From the NCBI RefSeq assembly GCF_000730665.1, contig NZ_BBIV01000012.1, forward strand, positions 1 through 64,000: a stretch of DNA of 64,000 bases. Reading direction: 5' to 3'. The notes below the pieces were generated by a model, which searched no databases, was not told the origin of the DNA, and saw only the letters and a list, made by a program, of their open reading frames with translations. Made by a program: the position numbers and the translations under genes. The DNA comes from Pseudomonas plecoglossicida NBRC 103162 = DSM 15088. Lineage in GTDB: Bacteria > Pseudomonadota > Gammaproteobacteria > Pseudomonadales > Pseudomonadaceae. Of this stretch, positions 42,371-51,525 are shown piece after piece. Each line of letters opens with the position of its first letter. The first letter of the stretch is position 1.

Positions 42371-43594
42371 TCAATGCGTTATGAGTTTTCTTTCTTCTTC
42401 CTGAGAGGGATCGTTTTCGTCTAATATTCGAAACGTGAAAACGCCTTGGCATACCGAAAGAAATTCATCTTTTGATATGTATTTCAACACCTTTCCTGTC
42501 TCAAGAGTTTGTGATTTGGCTTCAATGCCTAAAATATTCTGGCCTTTGTTCAGGAAAAAAATATCCGGGCGTCTGTCAATAAAATACACAAGATCTCCAG
42601 TTCGATCCACTTTCCATACATGGGTGTAATGATGGGTTATCTTGTCTGATAATAGTACTATGTCGCTCGCACTCAGCATATTCCAAATCGACTCTTGGTC
42701 AAGTTCTGCACTTGATTGTTCGGACGCTTTGTTTTTGGGTGAGATTAAATAGGTGCTCACATAATTTAATGACTTGTTGAGGTCTTTTAATGCGTCTCCG
42801 GCCCCTACCGCACCCTCTACCTCGCCCTCGATCACATCCTCTTCTTCATCGTGTTGTGTTGCTGCTTGCTCGTCCTTCTCAGAATATAATTTATCGTCTG
42901 GGTCCTGTAATCCTAAGGCAGTCTGTAAGGAAGTTTCCAGCAACCACCTGGCGTGCCACGAACGACTGGGAACCAATAAATTCCCTTCCTTCACTAGCGG
43001 TGAAGCTTGCTCGATAGTTAATAACTTTCCTGCCTTCTCGAAATAATTTGAAAAATTGGGTGATTCTGACATTTCAACCATCAAGGCTGTGTACCTCTCA
43101 TCTGCTTCCGAGAATCCGATCCTGGCCCAGTAAACTGCCTCGGTGTGATCACTTTCTTCTTGTGACGACTTCCACAAGATGGTCGCCAGTACAAACGCAG
43201 ATTCTCGATCACCTAATTGCGAGGCGAATCTTAAATATTTAATGGCTTTTTCTGGGTCGTAATGCTGGCGTACATAATTTTTTGCAAGTACCACATTTGC
43301 ATCTGTACTTCCCTTTGCTGCAGCCTGCTCAATTAAGTTGAGCCCGTCCTTGGCTTCTCCTTTTACCTTGCCATCAAGTATTAGCATTCCCAAATACAAA
43401 CTGGCGGCGTTGTATTCCAGCTTTTGCAGCTTTCGCAGGATCGCCTCCGCCTCTTGGTACTTCTCGTTTTCAATTAAAGTGCCTGCCTTTAGCATGCTCT
43501 GATAAGGCGTCTCTTCTGGCCATCCTGGGGTGGGTAATAGCAATGTCGATATCGTGAGCCAGACGCCTAAGAGGAATTTATTCGTTGTATACAT
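42371..43594 (-). CDS. Sel1/TPR-repeat exported protein, low GC
   Basis: A 407-residue protein with a signal peptide (GVWLTISTLLLPTPG, about residue 24) and Sel1-type repeats between about 30 and 160 (AASLYLGMLILDGKVKGEAKDGL, YDPEKAIKYLRFASQLGD). The acidic middle is low complexity (DEQAATQHDEEEDVIEGEVEG). The last ~120 residues form a further domain without recognised motif. Base composition is far lower in GC than the neighbours, suggesting transfer. It overlaps the upstream gene by 17 bases. Confidence 0.75.
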   Translation of the reverse strand: MYTTNKFLLGVWLTISTLLLPTPGWPEETPYQSMLKAGTLIENEKYQEAEAILRKLQKLEYNAASLYLGMLILDGKVKGEAKDGLNLIEQAAAKGSTDANVVLAKNYVRQHYDPEKAIKYLRFASQLGDRESAFVLATILWKSSQEESDHTEAVYWARIGFSEADERYTALMVEMSESPNFSNYFEKAGKLLTIEQASPLVKEGNLLVPSRSWHARWLLETSLQTALGLQDPDDKLYSEKDEQAATQHDEEEDVIEGEVEGAVGAGDALKDLNKSLNYVSTYLISPKNKASEQSSAELDQESIWNMLSASDIVLLSDKITHHYTHVWKVDRTGDLVYFIDRRPDIFFLNKGQNILGIEAKSQTLETGKVLKYISKDEFLSVCQGVFTFRILDENDPSQEEERKLITH

Positions 43595-44327
43595 AAAAAG
43601 GCCCTAGCTTTTCTTCGTTTTCAGAGCTCCCGCCCGTAGAATATTTTATTGCCACTTCAAAAGAATAGAGTCCTGTATCTACAGGGATGACATACCCTAC
43701 GAGCAGTAATGTGTCTTCATTACTATTATCCATTAGCTTGAAGTACACGGGCGGGTCCACATCCAATATGTCGCTGGACGGACTCTTCTGTTGAGCAATC
43801 GCTCCGTTCTGGAGTACCCAAGATGCTTTGAGTATTTTTCCATCGCTGACAACGACCCTGAATACATCAGGCGTTGCCGGTCCGGCACCTCTGATTTTAT
43901 CAGTATCAGCCTTATAGCTTAGCTCTTTGTTCTTGCCCGGTGAGAAATGGGTTATAAGAAGTTTTATTTTATCTATCACGATGGTTTGTGAGGATTTTCT
44001 ATCATGGCGTAGTGGGAGGGTGATTTTCGCTCCCGCGATGTAGATAACGTCTTTATTCACGAGTGCTGGCTCATAGCCATTCAAGGCGGATACGAATCCG
44101 TCTTTACGCTCATCAACGAGAAGGCGTGGATATGTAGCTAAAGATGGTATGAGGCGAGACGCACTGTCTGTAATTTTCTCAATGTTACCAGTCAGTGTCG
44201 CAATAAAGGCGATTACCGCGGCTGTCGCCAGCACGTAATTTCTGACGCTGTTCGCGGGCTTTGTTCCTGTCAGCTTTTTTAATCTTTCTGGGTCAATATC
44301 TGCATCATTTCCATTCTCGTTACCCAT
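43578..44327 (-). CDS. single-pass membrane protein of unknown function, low GC
   Basis: A 249-residue protein that I do not recognise. A charged cytoplasmic start of about 30 residues precedes one transmembrane helix (YVLATAAVIAFIATLTGNI), and the rest is probably periplasmic and beta-rich. It is AT-rich like the next gene, with which it overlaps by 17 bases, so the two are one operon. The pair could be part of an accessory or defence module, but nothing in the sequence proves this. Confidence 0.7.
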   Translation of the reverse strand: MGNENGNDADIDPERLKKLTGTKPANSVRNYVLATAAVIAFIATLTGNIEKITDSASRLIPSLATYPRLLVDERKDGFVSALNGYEPALVNKDVIYIAGAKITLPLRHDRKSSQTIVIDKIKLLITHFSPGKNKELSYKADTDKIRGAGPATPDVFRVVVSDGKILKASWVLQNGAIAQQKSPSSDILDVDPPVYFKLMDNSNEDTLLLVGYVIPVDTGLYSFEVAIKYSTGGSSENEEKLGPFYVYNE

Positions 44328-44627
44328 GATTCCTTCCTCTTGAAATCACAAGATCAATGAAATACTGACATCAATTTTAGCTCGATTTTTTTGAGTCACC
44401 GGGTAATTGAATGGGGTCTCCGACCCGGTGCCGCCGGTGCACTACACGCCACGGGCAGCAATAGGTGTTCAGTCCCAGAGATTCAGGGTGGCTGGTTCTA
44501 TTGCTGCGGAAACCGGCAAGTCCCGCTCCCGAGGTACAGCCCAGAACTGAAGGCGGGCGACATCCCTGTGGGAGCCGGCTTGCCGGCGATGAGGCTGGCC
44601 CTGAAACCCTTGGATGGGTGCTCACTT
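44328..44627. other. 300-base gap holding one REP element
   Basis: The gap between the low-GC pair and a small secreted-protein gene. It returns to high GC at about 44400 and contains a REP at 44565-44590. No supported gene was seen. Confidence 0.6.
44565..44590 (+). repeat. REP element
   Basis: CCTGTGGGAGCCGGCTTGCC followed by GGCGAT, a single REP just beyond the 5' side of the low-GC gene pair. Confidence 0.8.
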
Positions 44628-44885
44628 TCAGTACTTGATATCCCTGGCTTTCTGACGTCCTTCCTGCTTGGTATTACGCTTGTCCTGTCGGCAACGGGCA
44701 TTGCTCTGGGCATCGGCCGCTCGACAATCCTGTTTGGTCTCACGCGCATCCTGGCGCGTTTCCTGCCTGACATCGCGTGCGGCACGACGCTTCTCGGCTC
44801 TGTCGGTGGCCGCCCAGGATGCTCCGTTCGCCACCAGGAGAAAAATCATGGCCAGCCAACCTAATGTCCTGTGCGTTCTCATCAT
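44628..44885 (-). CDS. small basic exported protein
   Basis: An 85-residue protein with a signal peptide (LGWLAMIFLLVANGASWAA, cleavage about residue 26; the second methionine may be the true start). The mature part is almost only R, K, Q, E, D and A in an irregular heptad-like pattern (KRRAARDVRQETRQDARETK), with two cysteines (CRAADAQSNARC). Similar short proteins occur in many Pseudomonas; function unknown. Confidence 0.65.
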   Translation of the reverse strand: MMRTHRTLGWLAMIFLLVANGASWAATDRAEKRRAARDVRQETRQDARETKQDCRAADAQSNARCRQDKRNTKQEGRQKARDIKY

Positions 44886-45005
44886 CTGATCTCCAGGCGC
44901 TCGATCTCGGACTGTAAGTACAGCTGATTTTCGAGCGTCCCGCAGGCCAGGACACAGTCATTCATCCAAGCGATATCCAGTGCTCGAGTCAGAGGGGTGG
45001 GCCAA

Positions 45006-46607
45006 TCAGGAACTGTCCGCCATTCGGAAGCACAGATTGACGGTTGTACCCTTGTTCTTGCTGGTGGACAGGCTGGCGTTTCCGCCAAAGCGCTGCATGA
45101 TCAGTTTCACCAGCATCAACCCGATGCCAAACCCGCCCTGCCTGATCGCACAACGTGGTCGGAACAGCGCTTTCTGCTGGGCAGCGGTCAAACCCTTGCC
45201 GGTGTCATGAAAGATGATGCTCAACCGCTTGGACGAATGCTGATCGATCTTTATGTACAACGTTCCCCCGTCCGGCATGGCATCCATCGCATTGGAGACC
45301 AGGCTGTCCAGCATCTGCACGAGCAACTGGTGATGGCCCGTCACCGGCAGCGTGCTGGTGGCTGAGAACTCCACATGCACATTGGCGCTGTTCAAGGGCA
45401 GTTCAAAATTGCGCAAGGTCTCAAGTACTGCCTCGACCGGATCGACCTTGCCGATTTCACCTTTGATCGAGGTGGACGCAACATGCAGCTCCTTGATCCA
45501 GTCGGACATGCGATCGACCTGGCTGATGATGTCCCCCATGTTCTTGCAGGCAGCTTCACTGCCGACCTCCAGGGCCAACTCGGCACTGGAGCGGACCGCG
45601 GCGAGGGGGTTGCGCAAGTTGTGGGCCACGACGCTGGTCACTTCGTTGAGCAAGGTGGCCATTTCGTGGTCGATGTTCTTTTGCGTCCGCGAAGGAAAGA
45701 CATTGCCAAGCCGACCCGTGAAAGAGAGCAGGCCCAGATAGATCAACGCTGTGCCCATCGAGCAGGCGAGCCACATCGCCAGGTAACCCGATCGTGTGCT
45801 GATCAGCCACCCTGGGGGTTCTGTATAGAATTCCACGACCGCCGGTACTTGCCCCGCTTTGTTCACGAGCGGGATGTAGTTCTCGATGAACATGTTGCTT
45901 GGCTTTCGAGTGAACTGCTGCTCCTCACGACTTCCATTGACCTGGTGGTAGCTTGCAACGACACCATCCTTACCGGATTCCGTGCTCTCGAGTTCGTCGT
46001 TGTCCTCGATTTGATGGCCGATCAGCTTTGGATTGCTGGACCAGACAATGACTTTGTCGGGTGCATAGACATTGATCAACAGCGTATCCGACTGACGGGC
46101 AATGTTGCTCAGGCTCTCGAAAAACAGGCGTCGAGACTTTTGACGATTGACCTGGTCTTCCTCGGGCAAGCGGCTGTCTGCGCGCGAGTCGAGCATGTCG
46201 CTCGTCTGGTACCCCACCAGCCCCATGCTGGCGGTATCCACTGCGCCCAAGGCCTGGATGAACTTGGCAGTGAGTGCAGTACTTTGCTCGGTGCTGGTAC
46301 TGACAATCACGCTGGTGGCTACAAGTCCGACCAAAGCGGCAACTGAAATGATGCGGGCCTTGATCGGCAGCGAGTGTCTTCGGCTCGCCTTGAGTTTCGC
46401 CCAAAGCGAGGCAGCGCCTTTGAGTGGCAAAGCGTCAAGCTTCGGTGGCGCACCGCGCATGAAGGCGTCATTTGACGCCTGCGCCTCACTGATTGCCATC
46501 GGCTGTCCGGTGATCCGCTCGGGATCACATGAGGCGTGTTCATCCCGACCGGGTTTCTCGAATGCCGAGGTTGGCGGGTTACTCTCGTGAGTTTGCTGCA
46601 TGCGCAT
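45006..46607 (-). CDS. orphan membrane sensor histidine kinase
   Basis: About 533 residues from the ATG at 46607 (GAGG just upstream); the frame is open to 46745. An unusually long cytoplasmic start (~85 residues) precedes the first membrane helix (IISVAALVGLVATSVIV). A periplasmic sensor domain, a second helix (YLAMWLACSMGTALIYLGLL), the H-box VVAHNLRNPLAAVRSSAE and the ATPase motifs (SLVSNAMDAMP, DTGKGL, GGFGIGLMLV) follow. The NLRNP variant is typical of HPK families with an N after H. No response regulator is adjacent. Confidence 0.85.
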   Translation of the reverse strand: MRMQQTHESNPPTSAFEKPGRDEHASCDPERITGQPMAISEAQASNDAFMRGAPPKLDALPLKGAASLWAKLKASRRHSLPIKARIISVAALVGLVATSVIVSTSTEQSTALTAKFIQALGAVDTASMGLVGYQTSDMLDSRADSRLPEEDQVNRQKSRRLFFESLSNIARQSDTLLINVYAPDKVIVWSSNPKLIGHQIEDNDELESTESGKDGVVASYHQVNGSREEQQFTRKPSNMFIENYIPLVNKAGQVPAVVEFYTEPPGWLISTRSGYLAMWLACSMGTALIYLGLLSFTGRLGNVFPSRTQKNIDHEMATLLNEVTSVVAHNLRNPLAAVRSSAELALEVGSEAACKNMGDIISQVDRMSDWIKELHVASTSIKGEIGKVDPVEAVLETLRNFELPLNSANVHVEFSATSTLPVTGHHQLLVQMLDSLVSNAMDAMPDGGTLYIKIDQHSSKRLSIIFHDTGKGLTAAQQKALFRPRCAIRQGGFGIGLMLVKLIMQRFGGNASLSTSKNKGTTVNLCFRMADSS

Positions 46608-46906
46608 CACACCTCGAGATTGTGAAAGAACAATCTGCAATACCGATGATGAAACTTGCATGCACCATGCCAGGCTCGATAGCTGGCTGCGCATCAGTCG
46701 AGGCTGCCCTGGTGCGCGAAACGCGCCCCCAGAAAATCCCCTCATTTGGGGGATATTGGGTCATCAGTCACTCGAATGGGTGTGTTGCAGGGGCTCAGAC
46801 AGAAAGTGGCTGGGGAGGGCGGTGGACCGATCAGGTCGCGAACGATCAACCCAGCTCGATCTTCGCGATGCCGTCCTCCTCTTCGAGCCTGTGCAGCGAC
46901 TGTTGC
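46608..46906. other. 299-base gap, no gene seen
   Basis: Sequence between the sensor kinase start and the stop of the DUF533 gene on the same strand. It should hold the kinase promoter. I see no clear hairpin, repeat or small gene. Confidence 0.5.
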
Positions 46907-47650
46907 TCAGGCGGCGCCCTTGGCCTGCTGTTCCAGGTGCGTCTGCAAGGTCGGGTCGATTTGCAGTGCGCTGGCCAGTTCGTCAAGGTAAGCCCGCTCG
47001 GCGTCCTGCTGGTCATCCACCAGCATCACGCTGGCCAGGTACATCTCCGCGGCCATGGCCGGGTCCTGGGCCGACTGGGCCACCTCGGCAGCATCCAGTG
47101 GCTTGCCGACTTCCTCATCCAGCCATTGCTGCAGTTGCGGGTCGTCGGTATGACGTTTGATTTCAGCGTAGATCAGCTGTTCTTCCTGCTGGTCGATGCG
47201 ACCGTCAGCCTTGGCTGCCGCAATCAGCGCGCGCAAGATGGCATGGCTGTGATCCTCGGCCTCGGGGCCGGACAATTGATCGACCGTGCGCACCGCCTGT
47301 TGCGGGGCTGCCGCCTGGCTGCGCTGCCAGGCCTGGTAGGCCTGGAACGCCATCATGCCCAAGGACGCCAGGGCCGCGTAATTGGTGCCACCGCCGGAAC
47401 GACCTTGGGTATAGCCCCCAGCGCTGCCGCCACCGCCGCCACCGCCGCCACCACCCAACAGGCCGCCCAGCAGATCACCCAGGCCACCGCCACCACCGCC
47501 GCCACTGGATGCACTGCCGCCGCCGAGCAGACCACCGAGCAAGCCGCCCAGACCGCCCAGGCCGTCTTGCGATGACATGCCGCCGCCTTGTTGCGCTTGC
47601 GAGCCCTGGCCGGCCCGCAGTAACTGTTCGAGTAGATCGCTGGTGTTCAT
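46907..47650 (-). CDS. DUF533/TerB-like protein (YebE type)
   Basis: A 247-residue protein with an N-terminal helical piece (MNTSDLLEQLLRAGQ), a long glycine-rich low-complexity region (about 25-90, including runs of nine or more glycines), a short hydrophobic stretch and a C-terminal TerB-like DUF533 domain (ILRALIAAAKADGRIDQQEEQLI and LDELASALQIDP). The ATG at 47650 is preferred over the more upstream start at 47686. Often annotated as an inner-membrane protein of tellurite-resistance type; the real function is unknown. Confidence 0.85.
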   Translation of the reverse strand: MNTSDLLEQLLRAGQGSQAQQGGGMSSQDGLGGLGGLLGGLLGGGSASSGGGGGGGLGDLLGGLLGGGGGGGGGGSAGGYTQGRSGGGTNYAALASLGMMAFQAYQAWQRSQAAAPQQAVRTVDQLSGPEAEDHSHAILRALIAAAKADGRIDQQEEQLIYAEIKRHTDDPQLQQWLDEEVGKPLDAAEVAQSAQDPAMAAEMYLASVMLVDDQQDAERAYLDELASALQIDPTLQTHLEQQAKGAA

Positions 47651-47818
47651 GGCTCCGTCCTCGGTCGGTAGTCGTTGCCCAGACAAGCAACGATAGCCCC
47701 GTCAAGGCGATCTGCCATGACCGTCTGGCCGACGGGAAATCCGTTCATCCCGGCGAACAGAAAGTGAATGCGATATCGTGTGGCGCATCGTCATCTTCTC
47801 GACTCGCCAAGGACGCCG

Positions 47819-48682
47819 ATGCCCAGTTCCCTCATCGTAAAGGGTCAATCCCGAACACTTGATCGTACGGAGCTGACCGTACCCTGGTGGAGCTTCACCA
47901 AGACAGTCCTGGCAGCCACCGCGCTGACGTTGGTGCGCGATGGCCTGGTTGCACTGGACGACCCGGTTGCTGGTCAGTCTTTCACGTTGCGCCAGCTATT
48001 GCGGCACGAGGCCGGGTTCGCCGATTATGGCGAACTTGCGGCGTATCACGCCGCCGTGGCCAACGGTGAACCTGCCTGGCCAGCCAATGAAATGATGCAA
48101 CGCCTGGAAGGCGATCGGCTTCGCTACAGCCCTGGCACCGGTTGGCGCTATTCGAATGTGGGTTACCTGCTCGTTGGCAGGCTCATCGAACGCCTGACTG
48201 ACCTGACGCTCGATGATGCCGTGAGCCAGCGTGTCCTCGCCCCGTTGGGCCTTTCTGACGTTCGCTTCGCCAAAACGCGTGAAGACCTGCACGCCCCTTC
48301 GAACTATGACCCCGGCTGGGTCTACCACGGCTTGCTGATCGGCCCGGTATCCCAGGCGGCGCTGTTGCTGGATCGACTCTTCAGCGCAAACCTGCTCCCC
48401 ACCACCTTGCTCCAGCAGATGCAGGCAGCACGGGCATTGGGCGGCCCGATTGCCGGGCGCCCATGGGTCACAGCGGGTTATGGCCTGGGTGTGATGAAGG
48501 GTTCCATCGACGGCGGGAGGGTGCTGTGCGGACACACAGGCTGCGGGCCTGGCAGTGTGATTGCCGTCTACCGTGCCTGCGATGCCGAGGCCTCGGCCTG
48601 TTGCGCCGTTTTCGAGGCAGGCGCAAGTGAAGGTGAGGTTGAAGCCCAGGTTGTCGAGCAATTGATGCTGGCTCTGTGCTGA
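47819..48682 (+). CDS. serine hydrolase, beta-lactamase/class C PBP family
   Basis: A 287-residue enzyme with S25-F-T-K28 as the SxxK motif, Y111-S-N113 as YxN and GHTG near residue 245 in place of KTG. It lacks a signal peptide, so it probably acts in the cytoplasm as an esterase or peptidase and not as an antibiotic-inactivating enzyme. AAGGA upstream of the ATG at 47819 decides the start; the frame is open to 47768. Confidence 0.85.
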   Translation: MPSSLIVKGQSRTLDRTELTVPWWSFTKTVLAATALTLVRDGLVALDDPVAGQSFTLRQLLRHEAGFADYGELAAYHAAVANGEPAWPANEMMQRLEGDRLRYSPGTGWRYSNVGYLLVGRLIERLTDLTLDDAVSQRVLAPLGLSDVRFAKTREDLHAPSNYDPGWVYHGLLIGPVSQAALLLDRLFSANLLPTTLLQQMQAARALGGPIAGRPWVTAGYGLGVMKGSIDGGRVLCGHTGCGPGSVIAVYRACDAEASACCAVFEAGASEGEVEAQVVEQLMLALC

Positions 48683-48793
48683 CGGCACAATTTCCTGTGG
48701 GAGCAGCGGTGAACTGGCCTAAGATTCTGGACACCTTCATCGAGCGCCATGATGGCGCCGATACACGGACATCTCTGCCGAAGGAGTCACACC

Positions 48794-48962
48794 ATGTCAA
48801 AGCTCTATCCCAGCATCGATCCTGAGGGCCTGGTCGAGTACTCCGTCCGACTTCCAGACCTTCCGCATCGGGCTGTTCGGACTGGAAAAACTGCGTAATA
48901 TCGAGCGCACGGTCAGCACTCTCGCACACGCACTGGACGAGGTGATGGACAGTACCCGTTGA
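48794..48962 (+). pseudogene. internally deleted alanine-glyoxylate-type aminotransferase gene
   Basis: The start MSKLYPSIDPEGLVEYSV matches the N-terminus of Pseudomonas class-V aminotransferases (alanine-glyoxylate family). Directly after it, in another frame, comes DFQTFRIGLFGLEKLRNIER, which matches the C-terminus of the same family, then a normal stop at 48960. About 1 kb between them is missing, and the junction is near 48848. The ribosome-binding site GAAGGAG is intact. Homology was judged from memory of the family. Confidence 0.7.
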
Positions 48963-49039
48963 TGCAATCCGACAGAGCTCGCCGATCTTGGCGAGCCACT
49001 GTCTTGCTCAATGCCCAGAAGCTGTCGCCCGCCGCCCCC

Positions 49040-49065
49040 TCTGTGGGAGCCGGCTTGCCGGCGAG
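49040..49065 (+). repeat. REP element
   Basis: TCTGTGGGAGCCGGCTTGCC followed by GGCGAG, between the aminotransferase remnant and the convergent lhgO gene. Confidence 0.8.
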
Positions 49066-49124
49066 AGGCCTGACCTGCAGTCAGCAACCATCACAGGCCC
49101 CCAGAGCCCGACTCCCACGCGTGC

Positions 49125-50351
49125 TCAAGCCACCTGCACAGTTGTTGTCTTCAGGTCACTGCCCACCTGCTCCCGAACCTTGGACACGATATACGCCCCG
49201 ATCGGAATGGCCGAGGTCGCCGCCGGGGAGGGCGCATTGCAGACGTTCACGCTGCGGGCCGTGTTGACGAACAGGAAGTCGTCGATCAGCTTGCCTTCGT
49301 TCGACACCGCCTGGGCACGTACGCCGGCCGGGTAGGGCATGAGGTCTGCCTTGTTCAGGCTCGGGCAGTACTTCTGCACGGTCTTCAGGTAGGCACCCTT
49401 GAACAGCGAGTTCTTCATCTCGATCAGCCCCGGGCGCAGGTTGTCCCGCAGCACTTTGCGGATGCCGCGGTGCCCGAGCATGCTGCCCAGGTCGCTCAAG
49501 GAAATATCCGACTTGCGATAACCCTCGCGCTTCATGGCCAGTACCGCATTCGGCCCGACAGTGACGGTGCCATCGATCATGCGGGTCAGGTGCACGCCCA
49601 GGAACGGCATGGACGGGTCCGGGATCGGGTAGATCAGGTGGTTGACGATCTGGTTGTGCTCCGGTGGCAGCAGGTAGTACTCGCCACGGAACGGGCAGAT
49701 GGTGAAGCTGGGCTGCACACCGAGCATGCGCACCACCCGATCAGCCATCAGGCCCGAGCACGACACCAGGTAGCGGGTGGTGTAGGTGCCACGGTCAGTC
49801 TCGACGACAATCGAATCGGCCTGCTCGGCCAGGCCGGTGACCTCGGTGCCGAACTGCACGGTGCCGCCTTTCTTCTGAAATTCCTTGCTCATCTGCGCGG
49901 CCACGGCGGCATAGTTCACGATGCCGCTGGAGGGCACGAAAATGCCGCCCAGGCCAACGATATTGGGTTCGCGTTCGTGCAGTTCGCCGGCCGACAGCCA
50001 GTGGCGCTCCAGGCCATTGGCTGCGGTGCGTTCCCACAGGGCACGCATGCGCTCCATCTCCAGGTCGTTGGTGGCGACCAGCAGCTTGCCGCATTCGTCA
50101 TAGGGAATGCCGTGCTCATCGCAGAAGCGCTTGGTGGCCTTGTTACCCTCCAGGCAGAACTTCGCCTTCAGGCTGCCGGGCGTGTAGTAGACGCCGGCGT
50201 GGATCACGCCACTGTTATGGCCGGTCTGGTGCTGCGCCGGGCCGCTCTCCTTTTCCAGGAGCAGCATGCGTGCCTGCGGGTACTGGTCGGCCAGTTGCAT
50301 CGCCGTCGACATGCCGACGATACCGCCCCCGATGATCACGAAATCGTACAT
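49125..50351 (-). CDS. lhgO: L-2-hydroxyglutarate oxidase
   Basis: A 408-residue FAD enzyme of the DAO superfamily with the dinucleotide motif IIGGGIVG (residues 6-13) and the LhgO-specific block QTGHNSGVIHAGVYYTPGS. It oxidises L-2-hydroxyglutarate to 2-oxoglutarate and passes electrons to the quinone pool at the inner membrane. It lies 55 bases after glaH, whose product makes its substrate. Together they form the glutarate hydroxylation route of lysine degradation. Confidence 0.95.
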   Translation of the reverse strand: MYDFVIIGGGIVGMSTAMQLADQYPQARMLLLEKESGPAQHQTGHNSGVIHAGVYYTPGSLKAKFCLEGNKATKRFCDEHGIPYDECGKLLVATNDLEMERMRALWERTAANGLERHWLSAGELHEREPNIVGLGGIFVPSSGIVNYAAVAAQMSKEFQKKGGTVQFGTEVTGLAEQADSIVVETDRGTYTTRYLVSCSGLMADRVVRMLGVQPSFTICPFRGEYYLLPPEHNQIVNHLIYPIPDPSMPFLGVHLTRMIDGTVTVGPNAVLAMKREGYRKSDISLSDLGSMLGHRGIRKVLRDNLRPGLIEMKNSLFKGAYLKTVQKYCPSLNKADLMPYPAGVRAQAVSNEGKLIDDFLFVNTARSVNVCNAPSPAATSAIPIGAYIVSKVREQVGSDLKTTTVQVA

Positions 50352-50406
50352 GGTTCTGTTCCTTGCCGATGGCCGCGGCGCTCAAGCGCCGAGGCCATCG
50401 CGCACA

Positions 50407-51393
50407 TTAGTTGGAGGTCTGGCCGCGGTGATGTTGCATTTTCGGGAAGCTGATGTAGCCACGCTGGCGCATCAGTTCGCGACGCAGGCCAGGGTGCGCG
50501 ACGAAACGGTCACGGCCATGCAGCCAGAACAGGTTGTTGATCAGCAGGAACGAACCGACCGCGACCGGGATCGACACCTTGCTCGCGCTGTTCTCCAGCG
50601 ACTCGCCCAGCTGGAACAGCCAGGTGCCTTCCTCGAAGTTGTCCGGCTGCACGAACTGGTCGATGTAGCGCATGGTCGGGCGGCCCACCGAGTCGGTGTC
50701 GAACACGGCGTGGAACACGTCCTCGCGGGTGTTCTTGCTTGGCGGTGCGGTCCAGCGCATCACGCGGCGGGCCAGCGGGTGCTTGTAGTAGGTGTCCAGG
50801 TCAGCCCAGTCGTCCAGGTGCTGCAGCAGCGAGTTGCCGCCTTCCATGTTCTGCTCGTCGATCTTCATCATCAGCACGTAGTCGGTGATCTGATTCACGA
50901 AGGTGCCGTCGTTGTGCAGTTCCATCACCCGGTGCGGCTGGCGCAGGTAGCTGTCGGAGTTGTCGATGTTCTCGACCACGAAGCGCGCATAGAACTGGCC
51001 GCTCATGGCATCGAAGTTCGAACGGCCCAGCAGGTGGGCCACGGCGGTGGAGAGTTTCACCATGTCTTCAGCCTGGGCCACGGTGTCCAGGCCCTCGGGT
51101 ACCACCAGCAGGCCCCCGGTGCTGCGGTCGAGCAAGGTGTTGACGATGACCGGGCGCAGGGTGCCCTGGCAGATGTCATCGAGGATCTTGCCCACCTGGA
51201 AGCGCAGGAACGACTTGTACTCCAGCGCCTGTACCGGCCATTGCGCGACGGCGGCGACAAAGGCATCCACCGTTTCCTTGCTCAAACGCAGCTCCAGCAG
51301 ACGGTCGGACTGCGGCGTCGATTGCAGGGTGAAACCTTGCAGCAGGGCAGGTTGTTCAAGTGCGGGCATATCGATATGGGTGATGGCGTTCAT
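50407..51393 (-). CDS. glaH: glutarate 2-hydroxylase (CsiD)
   Basis: A 328-residue Fe(II)/2-oxoglutarate dioxygenase that converts glutarate to L-2-hydroxyglutarate. The facial triad is H160 and D162 (ELHNDGTF) and H293 (FWLHGRDR), matching the CsiD numbering, and the substrate/2-oxoglutarate arginines follow (RELMRQRG). The ATG at 51393 gives the family length; the frame is open to 51432. It is divergent from csiR, with the palindrome at 51449-51466 in between. Confidence 0.95.
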   Translation of the reverse strand: MNAITHIDMPALEQPALLQGFTLQSTPQSDRLLELRLSKETVDAFVAAVAQWPVQALEYKSFLRFQVGKILDDICQGTLRPVIVNTLLDRSTGGLLVVPEGLDTVAQAEDMVKLSTAVAHLLGRSNFDAMSGQFYARFVVENIDNSDSYLRQPHRVMELHNDGTFVNQITDYVLMMKIDEQNMEGGNSLLQHLDDWADLDTYYKHPLARRVMRWTAPPSKNTREDVFHAVFDTDSVGRPTMRYIDQFVQPDNFEEGTWLFQLGESLENSASKVSIPVAVGSFLLINNLFWLHGRDRFVAHPGLRRELMRQRGYISFPKMQHHRGQTSN

Positions 51394-51448
51394 GGCGGTT
51401 CCTGGGATCAACTGGTCAAGTGATGGCGCCAAAATATCGCTGAAATCT

Positions 51449-51466
51449 TAAAATGTCTACATTTTA
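51449..51466. promoter_or_regulatory. palindromic GntR/CsiR operator candidate
   Basis: TAAAATGT-CT-ACATTTTA, perfect 8-base arms around two bases, in the AT-rich gap between glaH and csiR. CsiR represses glaH and is relieved by glutarate in P. putida. The palindrome is 56 bases upstream of glaH and 60 upstream of csiR, so it could control both. Confidence 0.65.
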
Positions 51467-51525
51467 GTGAAACGTAATAATTAAATGAGTTTGTTAACGT
51501 TCTGCGTTGCCGGGTGGAGTTGGGT

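Noticed and set aside
42086..42424. Plus-strand frame of 112 codons
   Set aside because: Runs from GC-rich into AT-rich sequence across a composition break, has no ribosome-binding site and no recognisable domain.
46907..47650. Glycine-run region as a repeat array
   Set aside because: The repeats are GGN codons in a known glycine-rich linker of DUF533 proteins, not a separate repeat element.
47819..48682. Beta-lactamase resistance gene
   Set aside because: SxxK and YxN are present, but there is no signal peptide and the length and third motif fit general serine hydrolases.
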